A DNA stretch of 64,000 nt from Agrostemma githago (Eukaryota; Streptophyta; Magnoliopsida; Caryophyllales; Caryophyllaceae), in the NCBI GenBank assembly GCA_958450325.1, contig OY288247.1, forward strand, positions 9,910,429 to 9,974,428. Direction: 5' to 3'. The position numbers and the translations under genes are program-made. How positions within the stretch are numbered: the stretch's first letter is position 1; every line of letters starts with the position of its first letter. A model generated the notes under the pieces. The model saw nothing but the letters and a program-made list of their open reading frames with translations. It did not search any database and was not told where the DNA came from. This document shows positions 1 to 10,540 of this stretch, piece by piece.

Positions 1-51
1 TAGTGATTGCCGAGGAGGATTGTTCGTGAATATCCTTTGTTATGGAGAAAC

Positions 52-300
52 ATTTTTTTGAAACATAAAGATTGTTGACGTTTGAAATAGTCAAGGTCCG
101 TGATATTGCTTTCGTATATTGCGGACCTCAATCATTTCTAATATGGTGTAAGACGTAGATCATGGGGCAAATTTGTTTTTTGAAACATAAAGATTTTCGA
201 TGTTTGTAATGGTCAAGGTCCGTGATATTGTTTACGTCTATTGTGGACCTTAATCATTTCTAATATGGCGTAGTCGCAAATCATGGGGTCCGTAAAATTG
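52..300. repeat. Tandem duplication, period about 122 bp
   Basis: Two adjacent diverged copies share the phrase GAAACATAAAGATT (starting near 60 and 182), then GGTCAAGGTCCGTGATATTG-like text, then AATCATTTCTAATATGG. No coding potential is seen. It belongs to the left flank of the C48-type element, outside the short ORF at 971-1249. The rest of 300-470 is AT-rich and I see nothing in it. Confidence 0.75.
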
Positions 301-470
301 TTTTTTGTTGATTGGCTGTAAAAATACATTGAAATAGCAATCGTTTGTAATCGTTTGAAATAGCATTTGTAATGCGTCCTTACAGCGTAATGCATTAGTG
401 TGTATCTGAAATGCATCATCTTTGGCTAAAAATACAACTGTACAGGAACATTATGCCCTTAATCTTTGGT

Positions 471-720
471 TGACACGAAACAAGTGAGTGTGACTTTACA
501 GTAGGCACGGTGTGATTCTACAACAAGAGGTGGAGCGTGGATACACTAATTGTAGGAGTGTGATTGTACAAGATAATGACTGTGATCCTACAATACACTG
601 ACTGTGATTCTACAAAATGAAGTGTGCGACATTTGAAAGGCAGAAACCTAAACTGATTTTATGACATGATGACTGTGATTATACACCACGTTGAGTGTGA
701 CTATACACCATGTGTCTGTA
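471..720. repeat. Degenerate TGTGAC-TATACA repeat cluster
   Basis: Many short variants of (A/G)TGTGATT(G/C)TACAA and TGTGACTATACACCA recur every 20-30 bp. The same family appears near 34.56-34.77, 37.79-38.27, 39.63-39.71, 43.49-43.56 and 45.06-45.76 kb, always in introns or flanks of the C48-type gene. This links the left edge of the window to the same ancient element as the 34-46 kb region. Confidence 0.75.
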
Positions 721-970
721 CATTAGAAAAATAGCGACGGAAATAGAGAAATAGCGAAATACCGATGGAAATATTTGTACATTGGAAAAAGTTCATCTTT
801 TACACAACACTTAACATTTGAAACATAAAAAGATTCTACGACACAGTACTTGAAACATAAAAACATTCCACGAGATAATGCAGAAAACGTTTAAAACAGT
901 CATTAAATCTTAAAACACATAAAAACATCCATTACATACCATTAAACGCTACATTTTAACCCATACATAC

Positions 971-1249
971 TTAACCCTCGTATTTTTGAAGTATCTTCTT
1001 CAAGTTGGCCAAATCACGCTGGAACCCTTTTCTAGTGCGGAAACATTCAAGACACTTTTTCATCAAGAATTGGACGTAGTCGTCCAGTTCGGTCTCCTTT
1101 TCTGTATCGCCAATGGATGCCACAAAGTTCCTCGCGTCTATGGCAGTGGCGACTAGCTGCATGGCTGTTAATTCATTGGATCTAGTGGTATCCAATAAAC
1201 CATCGTACTCCTCGATCAAACTTCTGATTTCTTCTATTTTGCTGACCAT
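971..1249 (-). CDS. Small hypothetical protein, 92 aa, helical, charged
   Basis: This is an intact minus-strand ORF of 92 codons from ATG to stop. I do not recognise the family. The protein begins MVSKIEEIRSLIEEYDGLL, is rich in Glu, Lys, Asp and Leu, has two Cys in a KKCLECF segment, and looks entirely alpha-helical with coiled-coil-like spacing near both ends. It lies beyond the 3' end of the C48 peptidase gene on the same strand, inside DNA carrying the TGTGAC repeats and separated from that gene by CACTA-1. It could be a second gene of the C48-type element or a chance survivor. It is the only short ORF in this flank that looks protein-like in composition. Confidence 0.4.
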   Translation of the reverse strand: MVSKIEEIRSLIEEYDGLLDTTRSNELTAMQLVATAIDARNFVASIGDTEKETELDDYVQFLMKKCLECFRTRKGFQRDLANLKKILQKYEG

Positions 1250-1541
1250 TTTTTTTAAGGTTAAAGAGGTGAAGTTGAAAGTAGTTGGGGTAAAAAAATG
1301 GCGTTGGTATTTAAAGAGGGGAGGGAGGAGATCTGTAAAAATTTAAAGGGGGAGACAGTAAAGAGGCAGTAAAAATTTAATTGAGTTAAGTGGGGGGTTC
1401 TATCGTCCTAAATTAATTAGGGTTAGGAGAATGAGGTGATTGTTAGTGTTCTCAATGTGCATTGAGACTCACAAACATCCCCTCCCAGCCACACACTTGA
1501 TGTGTACTGTTTATTTTTTGTCGACATCGTTTTTACAGTGT

Positions 1542-1765
1542 CACTACTACAAAATTAGTCATAGACATCACCTAATAGACATAGGTTCAAAGTAAAACCT
1601 ACCTCTATTTTTAATAGACATAGGTTATTTGAAAACTCCATGTTTATAAAAGAGAATATACATAGGTTAAAATTAAAACCTATGTCTATAAATTATAGAC
1701 ATGGATCAATGTAAACCTATGTCTATAAAATAAGAATACAAGTAGGACCTACAAATATATTAAAT
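1542..1765 (+). repeat. CACTA-1 left terminus and subterminal repeats
   Basis: After the TIR, short variants of AATAGACATAGGTT and AACCTATGTCTATAAA occur about seven times in both orientations. Subterminal repeats of this sort are the transposase-binding regions of CACTA elements. Confidence 0.85.
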
Positions 1766-2034
1766 AAGATTTAATCCTCCTCATCACGCAAAAACCCAAC
1801 TCCCTAACTCAAAACAAACCCTAATCGAACGCAACTCCCTCCATTTTTTACACTCTTCAGCCAACAACACACCTCCATCAAGCTCACCTTCAACCACACT
1901 CATCATCCTCCACATACCTCCGATCACTCGTGCTCCCCTGCTCCGACCTCCTCTGTCTCGTTTGCCCTGCTCTGGCCTGCTGCGACCATCCTCCTCCTCA
2001 TTTACCAGCACCAAACACCAACTCAAAACGACTT

Positions 2035-2184
2035 ATGGCATCACTGAAAGGATCGATACCCGAGACCTTCCTCTCCCTCTCACATTCGTTCGAGTCCCAC
2101 AAGGGACCTTGGTTAGTCAAACCCGAAAGTAGCAATATCAAGCATGATTCTCGGCTTGAAGGTCTCATCAAGATGTCAGATCTG
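2035..2184 (+). pseudogene. Captured first exon of an unrecognised gene (in CACTA-1)
   Basis: An open exon of 50 codons starts ATGGCATCACTG and ends in front of a GTACGA splice donor. It is preceded by CT-rich, 5'UTR-like sequence containing AAACCCTAAT and TCCTCC-rich stretches, which looks like the transcribed leader of a normal gene. The translation begins MASLKGSIPETFLSLSHSF. I do not recognise the family. Downstream to about 2780 is T-rich, intron-like sequence. Its lying next to other captured exons suggests another host-gene fragment. Confidence 0.45.
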
Positions 2185-2840
2185 GTACGATTCCTTGCGT
2201 TTTCTTGATTTTGATTGATTTTTAGTGTCGATGATGCGTTTAGTTCGATGATTTTGCTTGAATTTTTCGTTCTCTGTTTTTTATGGTGATGCGATTGATT
2301 GCGTTTTTGCGACTAGTATGTTTTCCGGCGATTTGTTTTTGATGATTTGAACTTCTGAGCAGTAATTTTCTTGTTATTATTCGTAGTTTTGATATTTTTG
2401 CGCTCATTATTATGTGATTGATGGCGTTTTTGCAACGCGTATGTTTTCTGCGATATTTTTGATGTCCGTGTTGGGTTTTCTTCGTTGATTTTGGAATGTT
2501 TGCTGTTTTGAACTTACGAGCTGTAATTTTCTTGTTTCTATACGTAATTTTGATGTTTTTCCGTTCATTATTGTGTGATTGATGATTACTCCCAGGATGG
2601 TTCCGCAAACATCAGCTATGCAGTTAGTTTCTTGTCTACGGTTTTTTGATTTTGGTTTGACTATGCAGCTAAAAGGATAGCTCAATTGTATGATTCTGAG
2701 CTTGTAGAATTTTTCTTCTATCTTTTTTCCTGTGACATTTAATTTAACTCTCTTTGCGCCTTATCTAATGCTGATTCGTTTGTGTTAGTGTTTTGCCAAA
2801 CTGGTTTACATTCCTTTGTTTGTTTATGCTGTGTTAGAGG

Positions 2841-3038
2841 AGCTAAGAAATGCTACAATCAGTCCCTTTGTGATGAGCTTCTTAGTCCAATCCTGCCCGC
2901 AAAACCCCCTTTCATCCACGTCAATTTGAAAGATGTGCTGTTGTTGGAAATTCTGGAGACCTATTACTAACAGAATTTGGTGAAGAAATTGACAGTCACG
3001 ATGCAGTGATACGAGACAATGAGGCTCCTGTTAACGAG
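2841..3038 (+). pseudogene. Captured exon of a sialyltransferase-like (GT29) gene
   Basis: The translation contains CAVVGNSGDLL, then EFGEEIDSHDAVIRDNEAP. This matches the sialylmotif-L pattern of plant Golgi sialyltransferase-like proteins (GT29; CAVVGNSG...G.EID..D.V.R.N.AP). The upstream part of the exon (KKCYNQSLCDELLSPILP) is in another frame, so a 1-bp indel near 2905-2915 breaks the reading frame. The exon stops at GAG followed by GTGATT, a plausible donor. Only this exon is present, with no transmembrane anchor and no motif S, so it cannot make an enzyme. It was presumably carried into CACTA-1 from a host locus. Confidence 0.75.
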
Positions 3039-4863
3039 GTGATTTCCGTATGCCAGATAATTTACTTTTACCGAATCAAGTAAATGTAGCAACTGTTCCT
3101 ACTATGTGTAATGCCTTTGTGAGCTCGGTGACTTTCGTTGTCTCTTTTCTCCTCAAAACCCTTTTATCATCAAAAAGTATCGGAGTTTTATTGTTATGAA
3201 CAATCTCAATCCTTTGATGCTAAGGATTAATGATTTCTCAATCGGAGTTATAGCATATTTGATTTTGACAAATCAATGTATGGTAAATAGTCTCATATTT
3301 GATTTACTAGGGTCCATCAATAGGCTGTTAAGCTTGTTCTATAGATTTTGGCTTCTGCTAGCAGAGTTACTACTGAACCTAGCTTTGCATCATATGTGTG
3401 CTTATTCCTGCCTACCTTCAAATTCTGCGTTACTTTTCCACCCCTATTACTCTCATCTTATTTTTGTTTGTAATCATAGGGAGGTTATGAAGGTGCTACC
3501 TCATTCGTTTCAATTGTAGGCGGTTATTGAGCTTTGATTAAGTGGAAGATAAAATAGGAGGGAGTAGATATATCCCATCCGAATCAGAATCATTGGCAGT
3601 TGCTGTCTTATAATCACTCAAACATATTAGTACTAGTAGTATACGGAGTATAATTTAGAAACAAAAACAAAGAGGGCCATGAAATAAAACAAAGGTAAAC
3701 CATGTTTACACTGATCAAAAAATAAAATGCAGCGCGTTTGACAAAATATACAGCAAGATCTAGGTTTGTATATGAGGTATAGAAGGCTATTGATGATAAA
3801 GTCAGAAATCATAATGATGATTTCACCCTGAGAACTTCCTTATTGTACACCAACTTCAAGTTTGGCTAGTCTAGTATAGAAAATCTGGGATGACCAAGTA
3901 TGTTCTTTCTGTTCTATTTCTTTCTATCTACTGCTCCCGGACATGTTTTCATTTCATTATTGTATTTCTCGCAAACGAGTATAAATGCTACTCGTAACAT
4001 CATAGTGGGTACTTAGTCAATTTAACCTCAATTACAACAAAATTTTTGATGATTTTGTATCATGTTTCATATCATAGATTAATGATAGATCACCAATGAT
4101 TACATGTGTGCAATTAAGTCATTGGTGTTAGTTATCTAATTAACTACTCCATTCTAATTAGATTGAGTAATTAGATAGAAGATGTCTCAATCTAATAATT
4201 AATAGAAGATGTCTCAATCTAATAATTAATTAATACGGTTGTATGTATGTGTGGATGTGCAGTGGATATTTTGGGTCGGACCATTCAATGGAGCAATGGT
4301 AGTAGCGGCATACCATCAATACAGTGAATGAAGATGATGGACTTATCTTGGTGAATGAAGATGATAATGATGATGGACTTATTGGTTTTGAATTTGAATT
4401 TGTTCTCTCTTTTAATTTGCGTGTGTGCAGTACCATTTTGCTATATGTATGAGTAGTAGCCTACTGTTTATCAACTCTCCTTTCTTTTTTTGCTTCTCTT
4501 TTTAAGTCTTGGGAGTAAATTGTTGAGTTTTCTTACTCCTTTCAGAAGTGAAGTATCTCTATCAGCCAATCAAATTCTTATTCAAGGAAGGAATCCTTAA
4601 GGTATGGGCATTTCAAATTTAGTTATTTTTGTGTACACCATCCGGTTTAGTCCAAAACCCTAAATTCTGGCCAGGTAAGACAACAAAACCTGGAAAACTC
4701 TCCCTCATAAGTTTTAATATTGCTGCATTCCCATGATCTTGAACCTGAGACCTTTTGCTAAGCTAGATTACTAAATCAACTGTTTAACTAAGTGTAGATA
4801 GTTCATATATGGAGTTATATTTATGGAATTTGTTACAGGAGGCTGAACTTAAAATGTTTGCAG
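3039..4863. other. CACTA-1 interior without recognisable genes
   Basis: AT-rich, intron-like sequence. A short direct repeat (AGAAGATGTCTCAATCTAATAATTAA) occurs twice at 4178-4230, and an ATGAAGATGATG repeat lies near 4326-4380. TACGGAGTA, a motif common in plant transposon ends, occurs at about 3640. I found no protein match on either strand. Confidence 0.5.
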
Positions 4864-5247
4864 ATAACCAATACTCATTTCTATGAGACTAACGAAGGGT
4901 TGACATTCATTTGGGTTCTATGTGGGGATGGATGTGATCTAGGGTCTGGATTGTCAGTTCCTCAAATCGGCCCACAAAATGACTATTCCTTGGAAATTGC
5001 ATCTGGTCCTTGGAACTCATCTTATACATCAGCTATGTCTAGGGAAGTTTTCTTTCTTGACATTGACTGCCAAGCTCGAGAAGCCCACACGCTGGCTTGA
5101 AGCAGGTCACGTCATTTCACCAGCACAAGTACAAGTATCTACGAAGAAAGAACTTTTTCCTCATGTAACTTCAATTCTTCCTCATTTACAAAGGCCAATG
5201 TTGGTAGATAGACTGAGAGTAATTGATTCTGATTGTTTGCATCTGTA
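4864..5247 (+). pseudogene. Captured exon of a plant GH2 beta-galactosidase
   Basis: The segment starts right after a TTTGCAG splice acceptor and reads ITNTHFYETNEGLTFIWVL, then GDGCDLGSG, IGPQNDYSLEIASGPW, and after a frame change KLEKPTRWLEAGHVISPAQ. The order and wording resemble the C-terminal half of plant LacZ-type glycoside hydrolase family 2 proteins. The frame shifts by one base near 5045-5060, so the fragment is a pseudogene. The catalytic Glu region of GH2 is not included. The remainder of CACTA-1 to about 5820 has an open stretch at 5334-5525 that I cannot assign. Confidence 0.72.
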
Positions 5248-5821
5248 ATGGTATTGTAGACTCTCAAACCAAAGGAAGACATATCTGATGATTCCATGTC
5301 ACACCATTATAATGGAGATGGAGATACCTAGGGTTGCTTGTATATTTGATGCAGTTACTATTTCAGGATTGGGATTTGGTTTCCAAGCTAGAGGAGAGAT
5401 CCAGCGTGGTTCTAGAAAATGAGGAACTGGATTACGAATTGGTTAGTACTTATTCAACCCTACTTATTCAACCCTACTTACGTAACTTTAACCCGTTTCA
5501 CGACTTACAGAATACGAATCATTAAATGTTAACTTCAGCCTTGGAAACTCTTTAATGTTGTTAATCCTTGTTTGATTGACAGTAGATAGTTCAGAGAAAG
5601 GTTTAGAAGAACAACGCAGCGGTGTCTTGATTCTAGTCGCTTTGTTAGCATGTTTATTACGTTTACAGATTGGGTATCCAATTTAGATTTTTAGTTCCGT
5701 AGTGTGGAAGGAAGAGAGAGAAAATGTCTTGTGGCTGTAATTAATTGTTTTGTTATTTTAATAAAATAATAAAATTTAATTAAATGGTGCGCCAATTTTG
5801 TATTTTTTTTATGTAATTTAG

Positions 5822-6039
5822 CTGTTCAATAGACATAGGGCGTACAAAATAACCCATGTCTATATTTATAAATAAACATAGGGCAAATAAATAACCCATG
5901 TCTATGTTTTAGATACACATAGGTCGTACGACCTATGTCCAAGTATTTGACAATAGATGTCACTCAACTTAACATGGGTCGCAAAACCCATGTCTATTAG
6001 TGAAAATGACCCATGTCTATTTGATGTTTTGTAGTAGTG
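5822..6039 (-). repeat. CACTA-1 right terminus and subterminal repeats
   Basis: Variants of TAGACATAGGGC and ACCCATGTCTAT alternate here before the terminal TTTTGTAGTAGTG. They mirror the left subterminal array. The sequence ATGTCTATTTGATGTTTTGTAGTAGTG closely resembles the right end of CACTA-2, so the two elements are related. Confidence 0.85.
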
Positions 6040-6451
6040 TGTGTGCGTGTATTGTTTTATTTCACGCATATGCTTGGAAAACCACGAACAACAATCTGAT
6101 TTTTTTTGGGAAACCATCGTTTTTTTGGTGTCTTTTGTAAATACGGTGAAATAATCGTCGACATCGGTTTTTTTTAAGGTGAAACAATCGTTTAATTTTA
6201 AGGTGAAATAAACTGAAAGAAAATGGATGGTCATATATGTAGGGTTACTTAGTTTAATTAATTAGTGAATTCGTGGTTGTTTGTCATGACTTTGCATAAG
6301 TTTGACTGTGACTATGAGTCAAAAGTGGCGTGACTGTATCACATCAAACATGCGACCCTGATACTGAGTTGTCATTCATCTGATACTCAAAAGATACTCC
6401 AACATGAGATTTCTCTATATTCATAAAAAGTATTTGTACTTCACTACACAT
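6040..6451. other. 3' flank of the split C48 gene
   Basis: Non-coding sequence between CACTA-1 and the stop codon of the C48 gene. It contains a few TGTGACTATG and GTGACTGTAT variants of the element-wide repeat, and TTTAAGGTGAAA(C/T)AA repeated near 6175-6215. I see no gene here. Confidence 0.6.
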
Positions 6452-6594
6452 TCACACCTTACGGTGCGCTGAGGTCTTTCGTTCCACGATTCTTCCTATC
6501 TTACGTTTTTCGTCGAGTTTTTTCCATATGTTTGTCTCGTCCGCTATGAAAGCGTGAATTTTCTGCAACACGTCCCCACGAGCTTCATTGATGT
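6452..6594 (-). pseudogene. C-terminal end of the second C48 (Ulp1-like) domain, cut off by Athila-B
   Basis: Minus-strand coding sequence reading NEARGDVLQKIHAF, then a Lys/Arg-rich tail ending in a stop at 6452. It is the continuation of the exon that breaks off at 33911. The wording parallels NKVRDTVLKKVAAF at the end of the first C48 domain (35459-35749), which shows that both belong to the same kind of domain. The target duplication at the Athila-B boundary (GATGT here, CATGT at 33911) explains the split. Confidence 0.8.
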
Positions 6595-7147
6595 TGATGC
6601 GCGCTGTCGCTGACACGCATGCAAACAATATTTTTAGTCCCAACTCACTACTATGTAGTAGCGGGAAGTCGAGGTCGAACCACAAGGAGGCGGTTAAGCG
6701 ATATTGGTCAAGTCTGAGGTTTAGTTGCGATTGGGATTGAGATGGGGGTTTTGGGACGAGAGGAGTTAAACTAATGCTAGCGAGCTACACAACTAAAGCT
6801 AGAAACAATAATGGGAAAGACGTTAGGGAGAGTCGGAAATCAAGATAAAAGTATAACATCACAAGAATTATCACAAGGTGTATAAAGGAGGTTCCACTTT
6901 TCAGTTTCCCAACCAACCAAGTCTAAGCCCGCTTTCGCGACGAATAAACTAAGGTCTCTAGACGGAATTACCCAAACCTCGAGTTTCCCCGTATTGGTCC
7001 GAGTGAGTCAAGTCAACCTAGGTGATCAAGCTAAGTCAATAAAAAAACAACAATCCCATCAAGACAATATCACCCTCAACTACAATAATCTCACAAGATA
7101 AAACATTTTCCTAGAATTCCTCCTCCCCTAGCCCCCTAACTAAAGTC
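6595..7147 (-). repeat. Athila-B 3' LTR, U5-side fragment
   Basis: Matches 32121-32686 of the complete LTR nearly base for base, including CCTCCCCTAGCCCCCTAACTAAAGTC at its end. The match stops exactly where element C begins with TGTGGAC. Confidence 0.85.
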
Positions 7148-9302
7148 TGTGGACGTCCGTTCGCACCGCCCGACGCTGCGGGACCGACCCGGTTTTTGAA
7201 CGTGTAGCGGCGGCCACCCACGCGGCCCCCTTCCTGTCGGGGGCCGATCCGATCTCGCGTACGGGGCGATGTCTTGGACCTCGATTCAGATGACAATCCT
7301 GACTTGTACTAGACGGGTGCGGGCACCTGTGTTTCCGTTTGGAATCGATCGATCGTGGTTGTAAATGTTTAAAGGCTGATTTGTTTGGTAAGGCGACCTT
7401 TTTAGTGAACTGAATTCGTTGCCGATTTGTGGAGTCGCCACCGAGTCACTTATGGGGACTCAGAAACCATTCAAGTCAACTTTGATCCCTTCCCGGCTCA
7501 AAGTTGAGTGGCACGGGACCTAAAGATAAAGACTTGTACCCTTAAGCACTCCATGCCTGGAATGACTCTCATTGCCAATGGTTTCGGACATCCGGAAACC
7601 GTCGATTCTGAGTAAGGGGTGAGGGTACGTATTGGGAAGCCAACATCCGATAGATGTCAACACCCGATCCCGCCCGCACTATAGCGGCCTCTACTAATCA
7701 ATCGGTGGGCTGATAACCTAGTTCTTTTGTTGTGGTGGAAATACTGTAACGTCCGTTGTTTTAACCCTATGTCTTTTACTATGGAAATACAAGTAAGTGT
7801 TGTTGTCGAAATAGTTGTATTTACATTCTTTGCATGCGATTTCACGTGACAAACAGGCCATGAAAAGATGCACGTAGGAGAGTAGAGAGTACCAGTACTA
7901 TACGTATTAGCAAATCAGTTTTAACGTGATAATACGGATATTAGTCATTCTTGTGGTATACCTTACATGGTATTCTGCTTAAGATGCGTCGATTCGGTAT
8001 TAATAGAGATGCATCGAACCTAATAAGGTGGGCACCCGGACTAATGCGGAACCCGACCATCGCTTTGTTCAGTTTTAATTGTTTTACATTTTGAATTCCG
8101 TGTTAGGTGATTTAGCATGCGATTATAAGGTCATAAAAGCAATAAATCATACAAAAAACTGTAAATGCGAATGTAAGTAAATCACATTGTGAGGAGTTGC
8201 ACCCTCGGAGTGTACACTAAACGAGACTCGATGCATAGATAGTTGAGAACAGATCTCGGAATTACTCGGGTCTATTTAGTGTGTTTTAGTGTTCGCGGTT
8301 GAGGTTGAGACGTTTACGTGTTTTAGTAGATGTTCGTGGACCTAGTGTCCACATCTAGTGTTATCGTAGTGCATAATGAAAGAAAGTACAAATATGGAAA
8401 GTTTTGTTTAGATGACAACCTAGTGACGGCTCAGTTTCAACAGGCGGATCCTCCTAGCTTGACCAGTGATTCCGGCAAAGCTCCGTTACCGTTTACCCCT
8501 CCTGCGGCTACTCCGATAGAGCTTCGTTACTATGGACTAGTTCAACGGCTAATCCGTCAGAGCTTCGCTACTAGACTTGAGCTAGTCGATCACAGGCACC
8601 TCGGTATCGAGTGGGGTGCTCGAAGGTGAGGAGTGGCGTCGATGTCGCTTTTATCGGAACTACGATCGAGTGGATCGTTCTCCTCGGGTGTCGGAGTGCG
8701 AGCCCTTAGCGAGAGAGTTAGAGGGAGAAGAGAAGATGAGAAATTGTGTGTCGAATGAATGAGGCGGGGAGGGGGGGGGGGTATTTATAGGTGTTTTCGG
8801 CCCTCGTCGCCCATATGGACGCCTGAGCTGGGGCGCACCAAGACTCAGGCGCCTGGGGTAAGGCGCGGGGATACTAAGACGCGTGAGGTGGGGCGGTCGG
8901 AATTTTGAAGATACGATTTTGATACTTTTCAAAACCGAGAGGGAGGAGGATAATACAATACTTGGGGATTAAGGTTCCTGTGGCTTGACCTAGCGCCGTG
9001 AACGTTAGTGGGCCTCGGGTGTGCATCCCGAGGTTCGCTTGGCGCGGTGCTGACTCGGTTTGAGTTTCGGGACCGACTCAGGGTCCCGGTGTCGGAATTG
9101 ACTCTAATTAGTGTCTATGCGACCGTAACGACACGACTAAGGCTGCCATCATGTTAGTTTTAATTTTTTCGAGTAATTATTTGATCCGTTCTATAGAAAA
9201 CTACCTAAATCATCGCGAACCCGCGTCGCGTTGCAGTCCTATCGTCATTGGGTGTTTGTCGGGCACCTCTGCAGCCACCAGGTCGAAATCTGGGTGTCTA
9301 TA
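7148..9302 (-). repeat. Tat-C 3' LTR, 2.16 kb
   Basis: The boundaries are TGTGGAC (reverse of GTCCACA) at 7148 and GGTGTCTATA (reverse of TATAGACACC) at 9302. They correspond to the ends of the gag-only element at 50-60 kb (TGTAGACACC...GTCCACA). An internal stretch around 7430-7700 is the reverse complement of 52430-52720 in that element (GTCGCCACCGA, GGGAAGCCAACA, CGGCCTCTACTA), so the two families are related. A poly-G run lies at 8766-8780. The short ORFs here are not gene-like. Confidence 0.8.
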
Positions 9303-9317
9303 GAAGACCCCACTTTG
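9303..9317 (-). other. Polypurine tract of Tat-C
   Basis: On the minus strand AAAGTGGGGTCTTC directly abuts the LTR start. The counterpart in the gag-only element is GAGTGGGGGCTC at 57709-57721. Second-strand (plus-strand) DNA priming site. Confidence 0.65.
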
Positions 9318-9639
9318 AATGAGGCTTGGACAAGGCAAAGGTTAAAGTATAGCCGCCTAGGTCAATCGAAGATTACCACCTGGTGGCTGTCCGGTCGGGT
9401 CGTTTTAAGTCCAGTGGACTACGTGTTGAGGCTCGCCAGCCATAGCTTAGAAATCATACCTGACGTCTTCGCTTGCGGTTGCTTGCTTGTGCCCGGGCCG
9501 TTACTTGATATCTCATTCTTTGTTCTTTATGCGCGCGCTTGGCCTCTTCGATTGTTTAAAAGTTCTTTTAATTTTAAATGTTTTTGTGTGTATGTGATGC
9601 GTTAAGCGCACGTGCAAAGTACGTTCTTATGTGTTGTCT

Positions 9640-10450
9640 TTTATTTAAATGGATATTTTTGGGGTGCTTCTGAACCCTTGGGCGAAATGAAGTGAAATGA
9701 CAAAAATGTTCGAGGGCGTTAGTCTCCACTCGAACACCTGTCTTTGGGATGCCTCTGACCCCTAGGACAAGACAAAATGAGGTAAACTACTCGAGGGCGT
9801 CAGTCTCCACTCGAGTAGCTGTCTTTCGGGATGCCTCTGACCCCTAGGACAAAACAAGATGAGATAAACTATTTGAGGGCGTCAGTCTCCACTCGAATAG
9901 TTGTCTTTCGGGATGCTTCTGACCCCTAGGACAAAATTGCTGTCGTAAACTACTCGAGGGCGTCAGTCTCCACTCGAGCAGTTGTCTTCGAAGATGCTCT
10001 GACCCCTAGGACAAAGTTGTTGTTGTTAACTACTTGAGGGCGTCAGTCTCCACTCGAGCAGCTGTCTTCAGGGATGCTCTGACCCCTAGGACAAAATTGT
10101 TGTTGGTAAACTACTCGAGGACGTCAGTCTCCACTTGAGCAGCTGTCTTCGGGGATGCTCTGACCCCTAGGACAAAGTTGCTGTTGTTAACTACTCGAGG
10201 GCGTCTGTCTCCACTCGAGAAGCTGTCTTCGGGGATGCTCTGACCCTTAGGACAAAATTGTTGTTGTTAACTACTCGAGGGCGTCAGTCTCCACTCGAGC
10301 AGCTGTCTTCGGGGATGCTCTGACCCCTAGGACAAAATTGCTGTTGTTAACTACTCGAGGGCGTCAGTCTCCACTCGAGCAGCTGTCTTCGGGGATGCTC
10401 TGACCCCTAGGACAAAATAAACTACACGAGGGCGTCGGTCTCCTCTCGAA
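9640..10450. repeat. 80-bp tandem repeat array, about ten copies
   Basis: The phrase CTGACCCCTAGGACAA recurs at 9755, 9837, 9919, 9999, 10079, 10160, 10240, 10320 and 10400, a period of 80-82 bp. Each unit also has a CTCGAGGGCGTCAGTCTCCACTCGAG inverted pair. Degenerate half-units extend to about 9660 and 10540. It lies between the Tat-C 3' LTR and the first antisense ORF, where Tat-lineage elements often carry variable tandem arrays. Confidence 0.92.
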
Positions 10451-10540
10451 TGAAAAATGCTGTGGAGGTATCAGACTCCTTCGAGGGCGTTGGTATCCAC
10501 TCGAAAATTGTTGTTGTTGTGCCTCCGGGATACTAACGTC

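Larger units (their letters stand above)
1542..6039. mobile_element. CACTA-1: gene-capturing CACTA (EnSpm) transposon, 4.5 kb
   Basis: The element begins CACTACTACAAAA and ends TTTTGTAGTAGTG, a perfect 13-bp terminal inverted repeat. It is flanked by the 3-bp duplication TGT (1539-1541 and 6040-6042), the size expected for CACTA elements. Subterminal TAGACATAGG-type repeats lie in both orientations inside each end. No transposase-like ORF is visible, so it is non-autonomous and would need TNPA/TNPD-like proteins in trans. The interior holds fragments of at least two recognisable plant genes and one unrecognised first exon, with introns retained, so capture was at DNA level. It is inserted in the 3' flank of the C48-type gene. 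Confidence 0.92.

Noticed and set aside
5334..5525. Further captured exon in CACTA-1 (LLFQDWDLVSKLEERSSVVL)
   Set aside because: Open for 60 codons and ends at a GT, but I could not match it to any family, so it is only mentioned within the element.
8330..8629. 99-aa ORF in the Tat-C LTR
   Set aside because: No family, lies wholly in LTR sequence, and is not in the related LTRs at 50 and 58 kb.
9640..10450. CRISPR-like regular array
   Set aside because: The whole 80-bp unit repeats, with no unique spacers, and it lies in a plant retroelement; it is a tandem repeat.
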